Positions 34,844 to 46,024 of a stretch of DNA of 64,000 bases are shown one piece after another. Position 1 is the stretch's first letter, and each line of letters starts with the position of its first letter. This DNA comes from Lycorma delicatula (taxonomy: Eukaryota > Arthropoda > Insecta > Hemiptera > Fulgoridae): assembly GCF_047948215.1 (NCBI RefSeq), contig NC_134455.1, positions 149,216,575-149,280,574 of the forward strand. Direction: 5' to 3'. Below the pieces are notes generated by a model. That model had not been told where the DNA came from, did not search any database, and saw nothing but the letters and a program-made list of their open reading frames with translations. A program made the position numbers and the translations under genes.

Positions 34844-37800
34844 GGAAGCACTAATAACTCGCAATTGATCCATTAGGAGAATAACATTTTTTACTAAATA
34901 AGTGAATCTTAATCAATAATAAGTAAAAATATACTTACTTTTTTTATAAAAGTATTACAAACATAATAACAATTTAAAAAGGTGTAGGGTATGGTTAATT
35001 TAACTTATATTAAACAAAGAGTGTGATTACGAGTAGCTTTAAATTGACGAGAAGGAAAGAAAGTTTTAACGAGACGAAAAATGTCACGTTATCAATTTTT
35101 AAAAATTTACACGATAATTTTTACATTTTAATGAAGCTTTTTATCATCATACGACCTTATTTTATAAATTATTGTTCCGCAATAAATTCTCTCGTATTTC
35201 CTCAACAATGCTGTACAAAATATAATTCATTCAAAAATTGCGTGATGCCCTTCGTATCGAAACACATCCTTTGCCGTCGTAAGGAAACTGTTATCTTTAG
35301 CCCGTTCTTTATATTATCGTATTAAGAGAATCTGAAAATAGTAATTTTGCGTAGTAAATTACAGGGACGAATTTTGAGGTGACACTGGAAGGAGAAACTT
35401 TACTTTTAAGTGTTCTTTCACTGAAATAGACCGGATAATAATATTGTAGACTGTTGTAAATAATACAATAATGAAAAATTTATTTCTTTTACAAACGGTT
35501 TACAGTTTTTTATTGTACATGTAAACGTGTTGCAACTTGTGTAAAAATAACATCTTAAATAAGAGTACCGGATTAATTATTAACTGATGCCTGCACGGCA
35601 TAATTGAAATAAGTCGTGACTTTAAAAGTGTCAAACTTCCTCTTAAGGGATAACCTCTTCTTTTCGTAAGGTATGATTGCTCTTTCTTACATGTTGTTCT
35701 TTTGTTTACGTACTAAATAATTAAATGATCATTTTAAGTACAAAACTGATTATTGGTTTTAAGTTCATATAGGGGTTCAAATAAGTCTATTTTTAGCTCT
35801 GTTCATTATATTTTCAAAAGATAGTCCAAGATCTGTAAAAAAAAATATACTTTAGAATACCTTATGATAGAATTATATGGTTTTCATTTTGTATGATTAA
35901 TTAAAATAACTAAATATTTAAAAATTCGGAGATGTGATGAATAATATAAATAAAATTTAAAACAAATCTTTTTTTTAAACGGTTTACGTTTTTAGTTGTA
36001 GTTAACATTTTCCCTGACGATGGTGGTTGTGAAGGAAAACTTTGCTCGAAACTTTCCAATATAATCATATCAACAAAATATGATTTAAGAAGGGTGTGGT
36101 AGTTTTTTGTAATTTTTTTACTACAAATCTTTTAGGATACTCTTTTCATTTTGCCAAAATAATTTTATCGTTATGAGATTCCATTTTATCAAGTTAATGT
36201 ATCGTTGTTAAGCAAGTGATAATTTCAAACGATACTTTTCTTCGATTTTCAACTTACGTAGTACATTATTTGAATATCATTATAGTAATTATTTTAAAAT
36301 CAGTCAAGCCAGACAAAAAAAGATCGTCAGTAATGACCATTTAAACGATCTCTTAAGAGACGGTGAGCTACAAGTATTTTATTAAGTACTAATTATAACC
36401 ATTTTTACTAAAAACAAACTAGTTAAAAAGAGATATCGCCATATTAGTAGCTTACGTTTCAAAATAATTATTTATAATCTTGACTGCTCTTATCAGTGCT
36501 CATAATTCAAGTCGCGGAGTCAACTGTACAAAGTTTCGGACAACAGGCTATATATGACTCTAAGATATTAAATTCTAATGTTCTTACGTCTCAAAATAAT
36601 TTCGTAATTAACAGTTATTGCTACAACCGATGAAACTAAATTAAAAAAATAATAATATTTGTATATGGAGTTTTAAGTTATTTACGATACAAGATAATAT
36701 TTATATGATTTTTATTATGCAAGATACAAGTCTACAAGGAAAATAGGCTACAACTGTTACAATAATCATATTATTAATTATAATAATTATATATTTTTTG
36801 TTTATCTAAATTCATTTCGACTGTTGTGACTTTCCACAAATCGATGAGTAAAATAAATTAATTAACTCCTAGACTAAAACGTAACATCTCTATTACTTTA
36901 GAAATGAAACACACATGGCTGTTATTCTGGAACAGATGTTTTCAACTAAATAAAACATTTTTAGCTGACGAAAACAAAAGGTTTCAGCCGAATAAAGGAA
37001 ATTTATTCGACTTTTCAACTTTAAAATAACAATAAAGAAAATTTTATGTTAATAAAAAATTTTTCAAACCTTTTTTCATGGAAGTCTATTATAATAAGTT
37101 TCCTATTCAAGAAATATTAAAGTTTGTTACTCTAAAAAACTATATAAAATTAAAATTTGTTTCATATATGTTAATGGATTGTGATATAAGTTTGTGATTT
37201 AAATTTTTAAATTGTGAAAAACTAATTGCAAGATTATTATTTAATTACCGTTTTGTAAAATGGTACTTGGGGTGAGGACAGTTTTGTTAATATCAAGCAA
37301 ACAGTAAAACTATTCAAAAAACGATAATTTTTTTATTCTTAATTAAAATATGTGGAATGTGAATAGTTAACGTGTCAGTTGCTACCGTGAAACTGAAATG
37401 AACAACCTTAACTTAATTTACATAAGAAACAAAAATAAAGCTTATCAAAATCTTAATTTTGTAGATAAAACTTATTCCGTACTATGACTTGATCCTTCCG
37501 ATAAAATCACAATTTGATCGATTCATAAATACTGGTTCACTCAAAAGAAAAAAATTAAGTACACCCTAAACTTGTATAACAACGTAAAATATTATAACAA
37601 TGCCTACACGAACTCGCAAAATTAGTATGTAACTCATCAAACATTATATTGATTTTTATTGTACAATTTAATTCACTATGTAAGCAACATATAGCAGCTA
37701 AATGAATAAAATCCATTAACGTATTTAATTATAACTCTTAATTATAATAAGTAAACGTAAAAACTAATTTCTTCGTAGCTACATAATTAAAAAAACAGAT

Positions 37801-38068
37801 TCAATCAATTTTTTACGTGCTTTAATAATTAAATTTTAAAAAAAATTATCCTAAAACATTATACAAATAATTCAGTTAAAGGTTATCTAAAATTAGCCTT
37901 GAATACTACAAGCAGTTATCCGAGTTGCTTACTATAACCCAGTCTAAACTCATAGAATAAACGAGAAAATAGGTTCCAAAATCGAAGGAGAAAATGTAAG
38001 AATCTATATTGGTATTGTATATATCAGATAACTAACTGTTTTCTTTTTTCTTTTTGTCATATAACAGA

Positions 38069-38071
<3 letters not shown>
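34844..38071. other. AT-rich sequence, no supported gene
   Basis: The 100-codon frame at 35023-35325 starts with a non-ATG codon and shows no domain. Nothing else is recognised. Confidence 0.6.

Positions 38072-38137
<66 letters not shown>
38072..38137. repeat. (AT)n/(CA)n microsatellite
   Basis: About 28 perfect AT units followed by five CA units. Confidence 0.95.
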
Positions 38138-38545
38138 CTATAGTCATTCATATTTCCGTTGTTTTCCATTTAATTTTATTAAAGTATTAAGGCTATAGTT
38201 GTTGTTAGACATTTCACAAAATAGAATTTAAAAAAGTCAAAAGTAGTTGATTTTAACCAGTTCAATTTGAACCGAACTACAAAATTATTTATGTCTGTGA
38301 TTTTGAATTTAATAACCGACTTCATAATTAATAAATTGAAGATAATTTTATTTTATTTCCCACTTAATTTTCTTCCGATTCATCGCATTTTATTTCATTT
38401 CTAAATTTCTATTAAAAAAAAATAAACATAACAAACATCTTCGTCACTTTTAACTTGATTTTACGTCCACGTGAAAACTTCAAAAAATTCTAGAAATATT
38501 CGTCATTAAATACTAATAACTGATCGTATGTAATTCTTCTCATCC

Positions 38546-38840
38546 TTCTTTTTCCTGTTTAGCCTCCGGTAACTACCGTTTTTAGATAATACTTCAGAGG
38601 ATGAATGAGGATGATATGTATGAGTGTAAATGAAGTGTGGTCTTGTACATTCTCAGTTTGACCAATCCTGAGATGTGTGGTTAATTGAAACCCAACCACC
38701 AAAGAACACCGGTATCCACGATATAGCATTCAAACCATGTAAAAATAACTGGCTTTACTAGGACTTGAACGCTGGAACTCTCGGCTTCCAAATCAGTTGA
38801 TTTGGGAAGACGCGTTCACCACTAGACCAACCCGGTGGGT
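38546..38840 (-). mobile_element. tRNA-derived SINE, copy 2
   Basis: A 295-bp unit flanked by a perfect 15-bp target duplication TAATTCTTCTCATCC (38531-38545 and 38841-38855). On the minus strand it has A box TGGTCTAGTGG (38829-38819) and B box GTTCAAGTCC (38770-38761), both good matches to RNA polymerase III promoter boxes. They are 59 bp apart start to start, about 15 bp more than in an ordinary tRNA, because of the palindromic CCAAATCA-type arm. The tail is GGAAAAAGAA. It is highly similar to copy 1 along its length. The perfect duplication suggests a more recent insertion than copy 1. Confidence 0.93.
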
Positions 38841-38855
38841 TAATTCTTCTCATCC

Positions 38856-39799
38856 AATTTCAGTATTCTTCACTTAACCGTTTTTAAACAGTCTGGCATT
38901 TCAAGTCGTGGCTATTTTAAAAACATATTAAATATTATATATATGGAAAAAATTAGAAACGCAGGAAAAAAAATTGAAAAAACCAGAATGTTCGATCGGA
39001 AAAGTTAAACGGTAAAATTTGTTCAGTAATTAAAAGTAACCGTTACTACGGAGAGGATTAAGGGGCAATGTTAAAATAACTACTACATTAAATTCTGCAG
39101 AGAGCAAACATACTGCACGATAAAACTATACATGTACTACGCATTGGTATTTTGGTCAGTTGCTCGTAAGACAATGCTCCGGCTAATCGTTTCCTTGAGA
39201 GAGTCTTCTGCATTGGCATGAATATTTCTTTCATTGCCATTTTAATATACAGATATCTGTTTTCATCCTCGATGTAATAACTGATGCTCTTCGTTATTAC
39301 ACATATTTTCTTATTTCGGTTACCAAAACATTTACTCATTTAATTTTTTAATCTTCGTTTAAAAATAATTACTTTCAATTGAAATAAGTATTACTTAAAA
39401 AATGTTCTTTAACAAGAAAAATATTGAATTAAAATCGTCTGAATTGGGCGAGAACAATAAAAATAAGTTAGTTAATAGATAGTTAATGAAGTATACTCTT
39501 AATTTTGTTTTCATATATCATAGAAAAATTAGTTAAAAGAGTAAAAAAGAGTATTTTACTTTTTTAACAAAAATTTCAAACAGGAAGTATTAAATCACGT
39601 ATTTTTACATCAAACTGTTTGAAAGTTAAATAAGACGATCTGTGAAATTTTTACTTTTATGAAGCCAGTTTTCGCTTCATAAAAGCGATATATTTATTGT
39701 ATGTTCTATACATGAATAATTAATTTTGGGATCTGGCATAATTAAGTAATTAGCATGATAACCGAGCCTTTGTTAACCTGATCATAACCCATCAGCATG
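38856..39799. other. AT-rich sequence with one doubtful open frame
   Basis: A minus-strand frame at 39088-39339 (83 codons, ATG start, MSKCFGNRNKK...) is less AT-rich than its surroundings, with a basic middle (KTLSRKRLAGALSYEQL) and a cysteine-rich end. I do not recognise it and would not call it a gene without transcript evidence. Confidence 0.5.
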
Positions 39800-40830
39800 T
39801 TAACCTGTCCCCGTCAAGGGGGGAGTGTCACCGAGTGAGGTCGGGGTCCTCTCCGCACGACAGTAGCAGGAGTGGACCTATATCTCCGGGTGCGAGCTGA
39901 TAGCGGTGCGGCTGAATAACTGAGCGAGAACATCGCCGAAAAAGTAGAAGGTGCCACTACGGCTCTGAAGGGAAGAGATAGCCGGACGGTCCTCGTTATT
40001 GTTAAGACGTGGACGTACTCACTACGAAGAACAAGTTCCTAAAGGAACTTCGACGGGTTACAGCGGAGTCGGTCTCACTAGATATAATGTCCATGCGACC
40101 GGCATTTGGGGCGACACACCTTCGCAGTGCCGCCCATCATGGCGGACAAGCTTCTGTCCGATGGGCGAATTCAAATCGGGTGGGTGGCCTGCCGAGTGAT
40201 GAGGCGCACCTTTGATGACTTATATTTCTGGTGCTGGAAGTCAGGCTGCAGAGCCAAATCTTGTCTTGGACCAGAGCGCAGCGGCCATTGCTTTACCTGT
40301 GGCGAGCCTGGCCATTTGCGGAAAGATTGCATACAGGGGCTCGGTGTCCACATGCAAATTGCATGGAAATGCTCCTGGAGGCCGGAGATGTAAGGCGACT
40401 TCGCTCAAGTCATGAATCCGCTGGAGTTTGTACAACAAAGCTGCGATGTCTGTAGGGGACAGCCCCTTCTGGGAGTGGTGGGAGGCTCTGGCGTCTCGCT
40501 ACCAATGATCGGGTGGAGACTCCCTTGTAGACGCCATCGAGGGTGAATGCAAGATCATAGTCCCGGTGGGGGATCCCTCCGGGGATTCTCCATTAGAGGC
40601 TAGGCATCAAGACCGGTGTTCCGGCGGGGGGAATTCCTTAGTGTTCTTCCGCTAGAAACATGGCATGTAACACAAGACTGAGTCCCGGCTAACTGGGTGG
40701 AGCCTAGCACTCTACCGAGGTAGTTTGAGGCAAAGGCACCCCTCGGAGCTGAGTTTATGCGTAGTTGCGGATCCGGCTACGGTGAGCAGGGAGATTACAG
40801 ACGGAAAAAACAAACAAACGAGCCTTTTAG
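39800..40830 (+). mobile_element. GC-rich gag-only R1-like element, copy 2
   Basis: About 1 kb of G+C-rich plus-strand sequence. It contains part of an R1-type ORF1 (gag), then its stop codon, then a 3' segment homologous to copy 1. Shared blocks include ATGATCGG, GACTCCCTTG, AGAGGC.AGGCAT.AAGACCG and GGCACCCCTCGGAGC. It ends in GGAAAAAACAAACAAAC. No ORF2 lies between gag and the 3' segment. The 5' edge near 39800 is fixed only by the change in base composition. Confidence 0.7.
39999..40415 (+). pseudogene. R1-type gag (ORF1) C-terminal part with zinc knuckles
   Basis: Frame fragments read MRPAFGATH, then MADKLLSDGRIQIGWVACRV (about 40138-40200), WCWKSGCRAKSCLGPERSGH, CFTCGEPGHLRKDC (about 40283-40330), and after a frame change CPHANC or APGGRRCKATSLKS to a TGA near 40415. 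The block order (GRIRIGWV.CRV, then knuckles with GPDRSG between them) is typical of R1-clade ORF1. The first knuckle has lost its histidine (SGC for GH-type) and the third is out of frame. It would have bound element RNA. Confidence 0.75.
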
Positions 40831-41459
40831 CCGCAAGACAAACCAACTCTTTCTACTGAATTCAAAGTATAGTCAGAAATTCGGAACCAAAACATACATT
40901 CGTTCAGTAACAGTTTTAAATTTTGCAGAAGTCTATCTCTTCTACATTTTCTGGCGGCTAGAGGTCGCGACTGGGTGTTATGTACATTCTTACTGATATC
41001 TTGATGTTTTAGTATCCAAAACAATAGTTTTCGATAGAAATAATGTTAGTGAAACATCAAGGATGCCAATACTTCATGAAACGCGTGATGAATCCTGCCG
41101 ACGCACCCAAAAAAAAACAAGATTAACACGGTCTTTCTAATCCCTGACGACCTTGGCTTGATCTGTTAAATCCCTTTATTCTTTCCTATTTTCCTCATGA
41201 AGTTGCTTACCCATATCCTTACCTTTTCTCATGAAGTTGTTACTAAGATGAATAGCAAGGTCTGTAATCTGGTTGCACTTTTCCTGCTCATGAGTTACTT
41301 CGATAAGAGGTTTATAATGATACATCGGTTTATCTGAAAGGACAGTACGGTAATAATAATTCTTATAGGGATCGATTTCGAGCACAGCCAGAGAAATACA
41401 CCTAAAATATGCATATATTCTTCAAGGACCCAAACCCAGAAGTATTCGCTAATAAAATA

Positions 41460-41760
41460 AATTAGCCGCGTTGTATAACCTTTTTCAAACCTTTTTTCAA
41501 AACGTGACAACTGCAAAACACGTGCTCCATGGATTCGTCAGTTCGTTCATATAGTCGGGAAAGACCTGAGGTAACGGTAGAGTCCTTTATTATATGCTTC
41601 ATGTATTCGATATGGTATATAAAAAACAAAGCACTCAGTTTCAGAAAACAGCTGGCCATTCTCCAGCCAATGAAGCGGCATTGTTACTCGCTTATCCATG
41701 AGACACGGAATGAATCTACAGCAGAAATAATAAAAATTATTATTTTTACTACTCATCAAA
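41460..41760 (-). pseudogene. Possible LINE ORF2 C-terminal tail
   Basis: On the minus strand, ERTDESMEHVFCSCHVL (about 41550) resembles the 'E...EH....C..' histidine/cysteine tail that ends R1/Jockey-type ORF2. A frame change leads to RFEKRFEKGY and a hydrophobic stretch ending near 41400. There is no reverse transcriptase core here. A weak call on one motif. Confidence 0.3.
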
Positions 41761-41831
41761 CAAAATCTTCAGAACTTTGCAACGTCGGATCCCTGCAACT
41801 AAAAAAAAAAAAATCGATCCTCAAAAAATAA

Positions 41832-43252
41832 ATACATAAAATAAGGTTAACTTATAAGTTAGGATTTTATTTTGAAAAAAATAATTTCTTAATGAAATAG
41901 AATAATTTGGTTGTAGATATTAAGTCTGAATTTTAAAATCCAGTTTGAAATTTGATATTAGATTAAGTTAATCCGTTATTCATACAGTTAAGGGCATAAT
42001 GAAAACAAAAGTAGTCGTAAACATACTGTAAAGAGACTCTTCTACACGTTAATTTATATACACGTTAAAATGATAAGATTTTTTTGGCAGTTACGTTAGT
42101 TATAAAACAAAAAAAAATTTATTAATTAGTGATAAATATCACTGAAACTTCGACGAAAAGTTTTAGTCTTTTGAGTGTGATTTATTATATATAATTAATA
42201 TCAACGAACATTTACACCCATTTTTTTTTGTATAACTATACAAATTGTTTATTTAAACGAATGATACATTTAAATTTATTTACGGTTTCTTTTTTTTTGG
42301 AAACATTCTCTGACTGGATAAGTCAGATGTTTATTGATAGTCTCTTTTTACTTATTAAATATATCATTATGTTTAAATATAAATGAAGGAGTTTTTTATT
42401 TTGGAAAAACAACCGATGTCAAAAATTTTTTTTTAGTCACTTTTAAACAAAGTTTCAGGAAATACAAAGTAATTTTATATCGATTGGTTTACCTCAAAAT
42501 CTTAAAAACCTGTATCTTTTGCGATTGCACTACTGTATTCATTTTACTCGCTGCAATTCAGTATTTCCAACCGACAAAGTTGTAAACCTAAATGGGCTAA
42601 AATAACTGATTTTTTATATTGAGTTGGTGTTTCATATCAACTTTACTTATTCTGATGTTGAGTGCAACTATTTGTTCATAATACTGATAAAATTATGTAA
42701 TAAAACAAAAGATGTGTTGAACGTAATATGTAATTAATTTTTTTTTATATTACTTTATGTGCAAAAACAAGTAGGATCAGACTAAAGACTTAAATTTCAG
42801 GAGTAAACAAAATTTTGTTTAAACATTTTTTTTTTTATTGCCATGCTGTAGTAAAATATACTGGAAGTGTCATTACATTGTAAGATTTTTAATAATATTT
42901 TTACATTTAAATGTTTTCCCCTACTGAATGAAGATAATAATTATAATTAATGCATTGTTTCCCGCAGAATGGGGTGTAATAACTTGTTGCTTTAGACTAT
43001 TTGTCCTGGTGTTTGATACGACTATGACGCCTGTACAACATGTGAAGTAGAAGCGGAACTAATAAGCATTCCTTTCTTTAAGAGTAGTGATGATCACTAT
43101 GCGTCGAATAACAGAGTGAATGTATCATTTAATTTAAATTAACATCTTCATATCGGTGAAAATTAAAGTGAAGTCGAGTAAAATAGAGAGCTTTTACTTA
43201 TTAAATGACAAATATTTACTTAAAGACTGCACAGTGTTCTTTTTTCAGTGTA
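41832..43252. other. AT-rich sequence, no supported gene
   Basis: Poly-T runs and AT-rich DNA only. The 83-codon frame at 42334-42585 lacks domain support. Confidence 0.6.
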
Positions 43253-43260
43253 ATAACATC

Positions 43261-43687
43261 CAGAGTCGTCCCTAGGGGTTGAGGCGCCTGGGTAAAAGAA
43301 AGCTGAGGCGCCCCCTCCACTGTCAAATTGACCAAGTATGTAAATATTGAAATTTGGGTGCTAAAGGGAATATAATTGAGGATAAATTGAAAGTGAGAAA
43401 AGAGAAACACATTTTGTAAACGTATAGCCGACGGTGAATATAAATGTTATACGATTTACCTGTTTAAGCACTAACCTTTGAAAGAACGTTTTAATAAAAA
43501 CTTTTACAAATAATTCACATTTTAATTGCAGAACTAACACATTTTTTTTAGTCTATATGCAGTAGGTAGAGTTTCGTGTTTTACGGTTTCAAAATTTAAG
43601 TGATACCATCTCGTGCCGAGATGGTATCACCCCCCCCCCCCCCGACGCGACGTCCGGGTCAGCTTGACCCCCCTAGAGATGGCACTG
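43261..43687. mobile_element. Probable hAT-like MITE
   Basis: A 427-bp unit whose ends are imperfect inverted repeats: CAGAGTCGTCCCTAGGGG on the left and, in inverse on the right, CAGTGCCATCTCTAGGGG (14 of 18 match). CAG ends followed by CTAGGGG are common in hAT elements. The 8-bp flanks ATAACATC and ATAACTGG agree at only 5 positions, so the duplication is uncertain. The interior contains GGCGCC motifs, a perfect hairpin (43601-43629) and a C14 run. Confidence 0.6.
43601..43643. repeat. Perfect 13-bp hairpin followed by poly-C
   Basis: TGATACCATCTCG / CGAGATGGTATCA with a 3-base loop (43601-43629), running directly into 14 C residues (43630-43643). Confidence 0.9.
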
Positions 43688-43695
43688 ATAACTGG

Positions 43696-45999
43696 TCATA
43701 TGACAAGTGTAAACCAAGATACTAATTTTGAATTACAACTGCATTCTCTAGAAAAGAGAAATTCTCTTTTCTTTATATTTTCAAATATTGGTTTGTACTA
43801 TTTCAATAAAAGTTTTATAAGTTAATTATTCTGTATAAATATATATGCCGCACTAACAGTACTCAAAAAGAGAAACATTAATTGATTATTTTCTGATAAA
43901 TTTCATTACTGATGATTTAAAGATTCTCTCCTATACTCATTACGCCTAAATACTTAAACCAGCCAATTTTTAATATTAAAGGATTATAGGATTAACATAG
44001 AAAAAAAAGTTTGAAGCTAGTTAAATATGATTAATTGAAAAAATAGGGATCACCTTGATACAATCTGCGATATCCATTGCTTCTAAAAAAAATTAGGAAG
44101 CATCCCTTAGCACGTTTTTTTTCTTAATTGTAAAAAGATAAATAAACAGTTATGAAACGTAAGTCGTCTTTAAAATATTTAGTAGGAAACTTTATATCCA
44201 TAACTTGCGCATTTTATAAAATATTAAACTTTTCAAAAATCATTACCTGTACACAGTTTAAAGGAAACTTTTATAAAACTTTACCTTTGTCTGAGCTAAC
44301 TGTGATTCTATATTAGGTTAAGAGATTGTTGCTAGGAGCGGTGAGAATTGTGATTCCGTTGGATGAGGCGGTTGTGCTAAAATCGGGTTTTGAATGATCT
44401 TTGTTAATTTGAAGGTTGTTTTTTTTTGCTTTGTTTTAGTATTATCTATTCACGGATATATTTGTATAAAATCAAGAACAAAATCACAATATGTTTGCTT
44501 TGGTTTAGTAATTCACATTAAATAGCAAAGAAAAATAGGTAAGACGATATTATTATTAATAAACGAGAACGATAAAAAATCCCACTTAATAATAAAGACG
44601 TTACTTAGGAAAATAATGCTGCTTTTAAAATAAAAAAAACATTATTTCTTTTATTTACTCTAAAGAGTATTTATCATTTATTATATCCATAATTCATAAT
44701 GTATACATGTATTCACTGATGGTTAATTACACGACAAATGCATTTTGTCAGCATAAGTGTAATACGGTGTCCTCACAAAAAGTTTTTTCTTAGAGTAAAA
44801 TAAAAAGTAATAAATAGCTAATTAATACGGTTATTTAGAAAATAAATTTTCGGTTAATATATTTAATGTTTTCAAAAACTAAGAAATGTCAATCGGACGA
44901 GTTTCATGTAAAGTAAATAGTTTCATGAATATTAATATAAAAGTTTATTCGTCGTAAAATCGTGGTGTGCGACTTTTAAAAACAAGCGAGCTGATCCTGT
45001 CATAAATAACCAGTATTAAACGAATACTACTATTCACCTGAATCGTTCTTTAATGAGCTCTATAATTAATTACTTTATAGTACTAAAACACGTTCTTAAC
45101 AACAATCGATAATTAATTCCTTATTAAAATGTTTTAAGTATAACTTATCGAGTATTACTTCATTGTCAGTGATATAACGGCATGAAAATAAACGATTAAT
45201 TATTATCTATAGTTATTAATTTGTAATTTGATTTTTATCAAAGTTTAGCATTCCTGTTTTCAAACAACCGTAGTACTTGATCGGTCGTTATAAGAATTTA
45301 ATAAATCATGTTATCTTATAAATATGACATCAACAAAAAAAAAAGAAAAGACACGGATTATTTTGCGCTCACTTATTAGGGCATTCGTGTTATCTGAAAT
45401 TACTAGTTTATTTAAATGGTATTTAAAATACCATTTAAATTAAACCTAGAATGTTGTGAAGTGTGCTTTCTATCAAAATAAAATGGTATAAATTAAACAT
45501 ATATGAATTTCAAAAGGTAAAATTATAATCGAGTTCCTCTTCAATACTCTTCTCTCAAACATTTATTCAAAAGCAAGAACGGTAAATAAGTTTATAAAAA
45601 TATTTTTAAAAAAAATTATAAGTTTATCCCTTTAGCATATTTCGAAATAATTTATTTTTATTAAAGTCTTGCATATGATTTAATGTAATCCTAATGCCAT
45701 TTTGGTGTAATATCTGAAAATATGGAAGAAAATTAATCAAAATGTCAATTAATGAATGACATCATTACTTAAAAAAAAAAAATTAATAATAATAAATATA
45801 TAAATAATAACGTATAAAAAAGTTAAATAAAGTACATAAATTAATGTTATTTCTTTTTTTTTAAGATTTGTTTTATTTCAGAATAGTGAATATAAAATGT
45901 TTTATTGCATTTTTTAAACGGGTCCTGAGATTGTATGGAATAAAAACTATCTAAATAATAAATATCTATCAAATTGGAATGAAGTGTTTATAAAACACT
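43696..45999. other. AT-rich sequence with one palindrome
   Basis: No gene is supported. A perfect 14-bp inverted repeat with a single central base (TTTAAATGGTATTT / AAATACCATTTAAA) lies at 45411-45439. Confidence 0.6.
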
Positions 46000-46024
46000 G
46001 TATATATATATATATATATATATA
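46000..46024. repeat. (TA)n microsatellite
   Basis: About 12 TA units, preceded by the near-palindrome AGTGTTTATAAAACACT. Confidence 0.9.

Noticed and set aside
35023..35325. 100-codon plus-strand frame
   Set aside because: Non-ATG start, biased composition, no domain and no splice or promoter context.
39088..39339. 83-codon minus-strand frame with ATG start
   Set aside because: Slightly unusual composition, but no family match or gene context; kept only as a note.
43601..43643. Transcription terminator or CRISPR-like hairpin
   Set aside because: A single hairpin in an animal repeat followed by C rather than T; no array or gene context.
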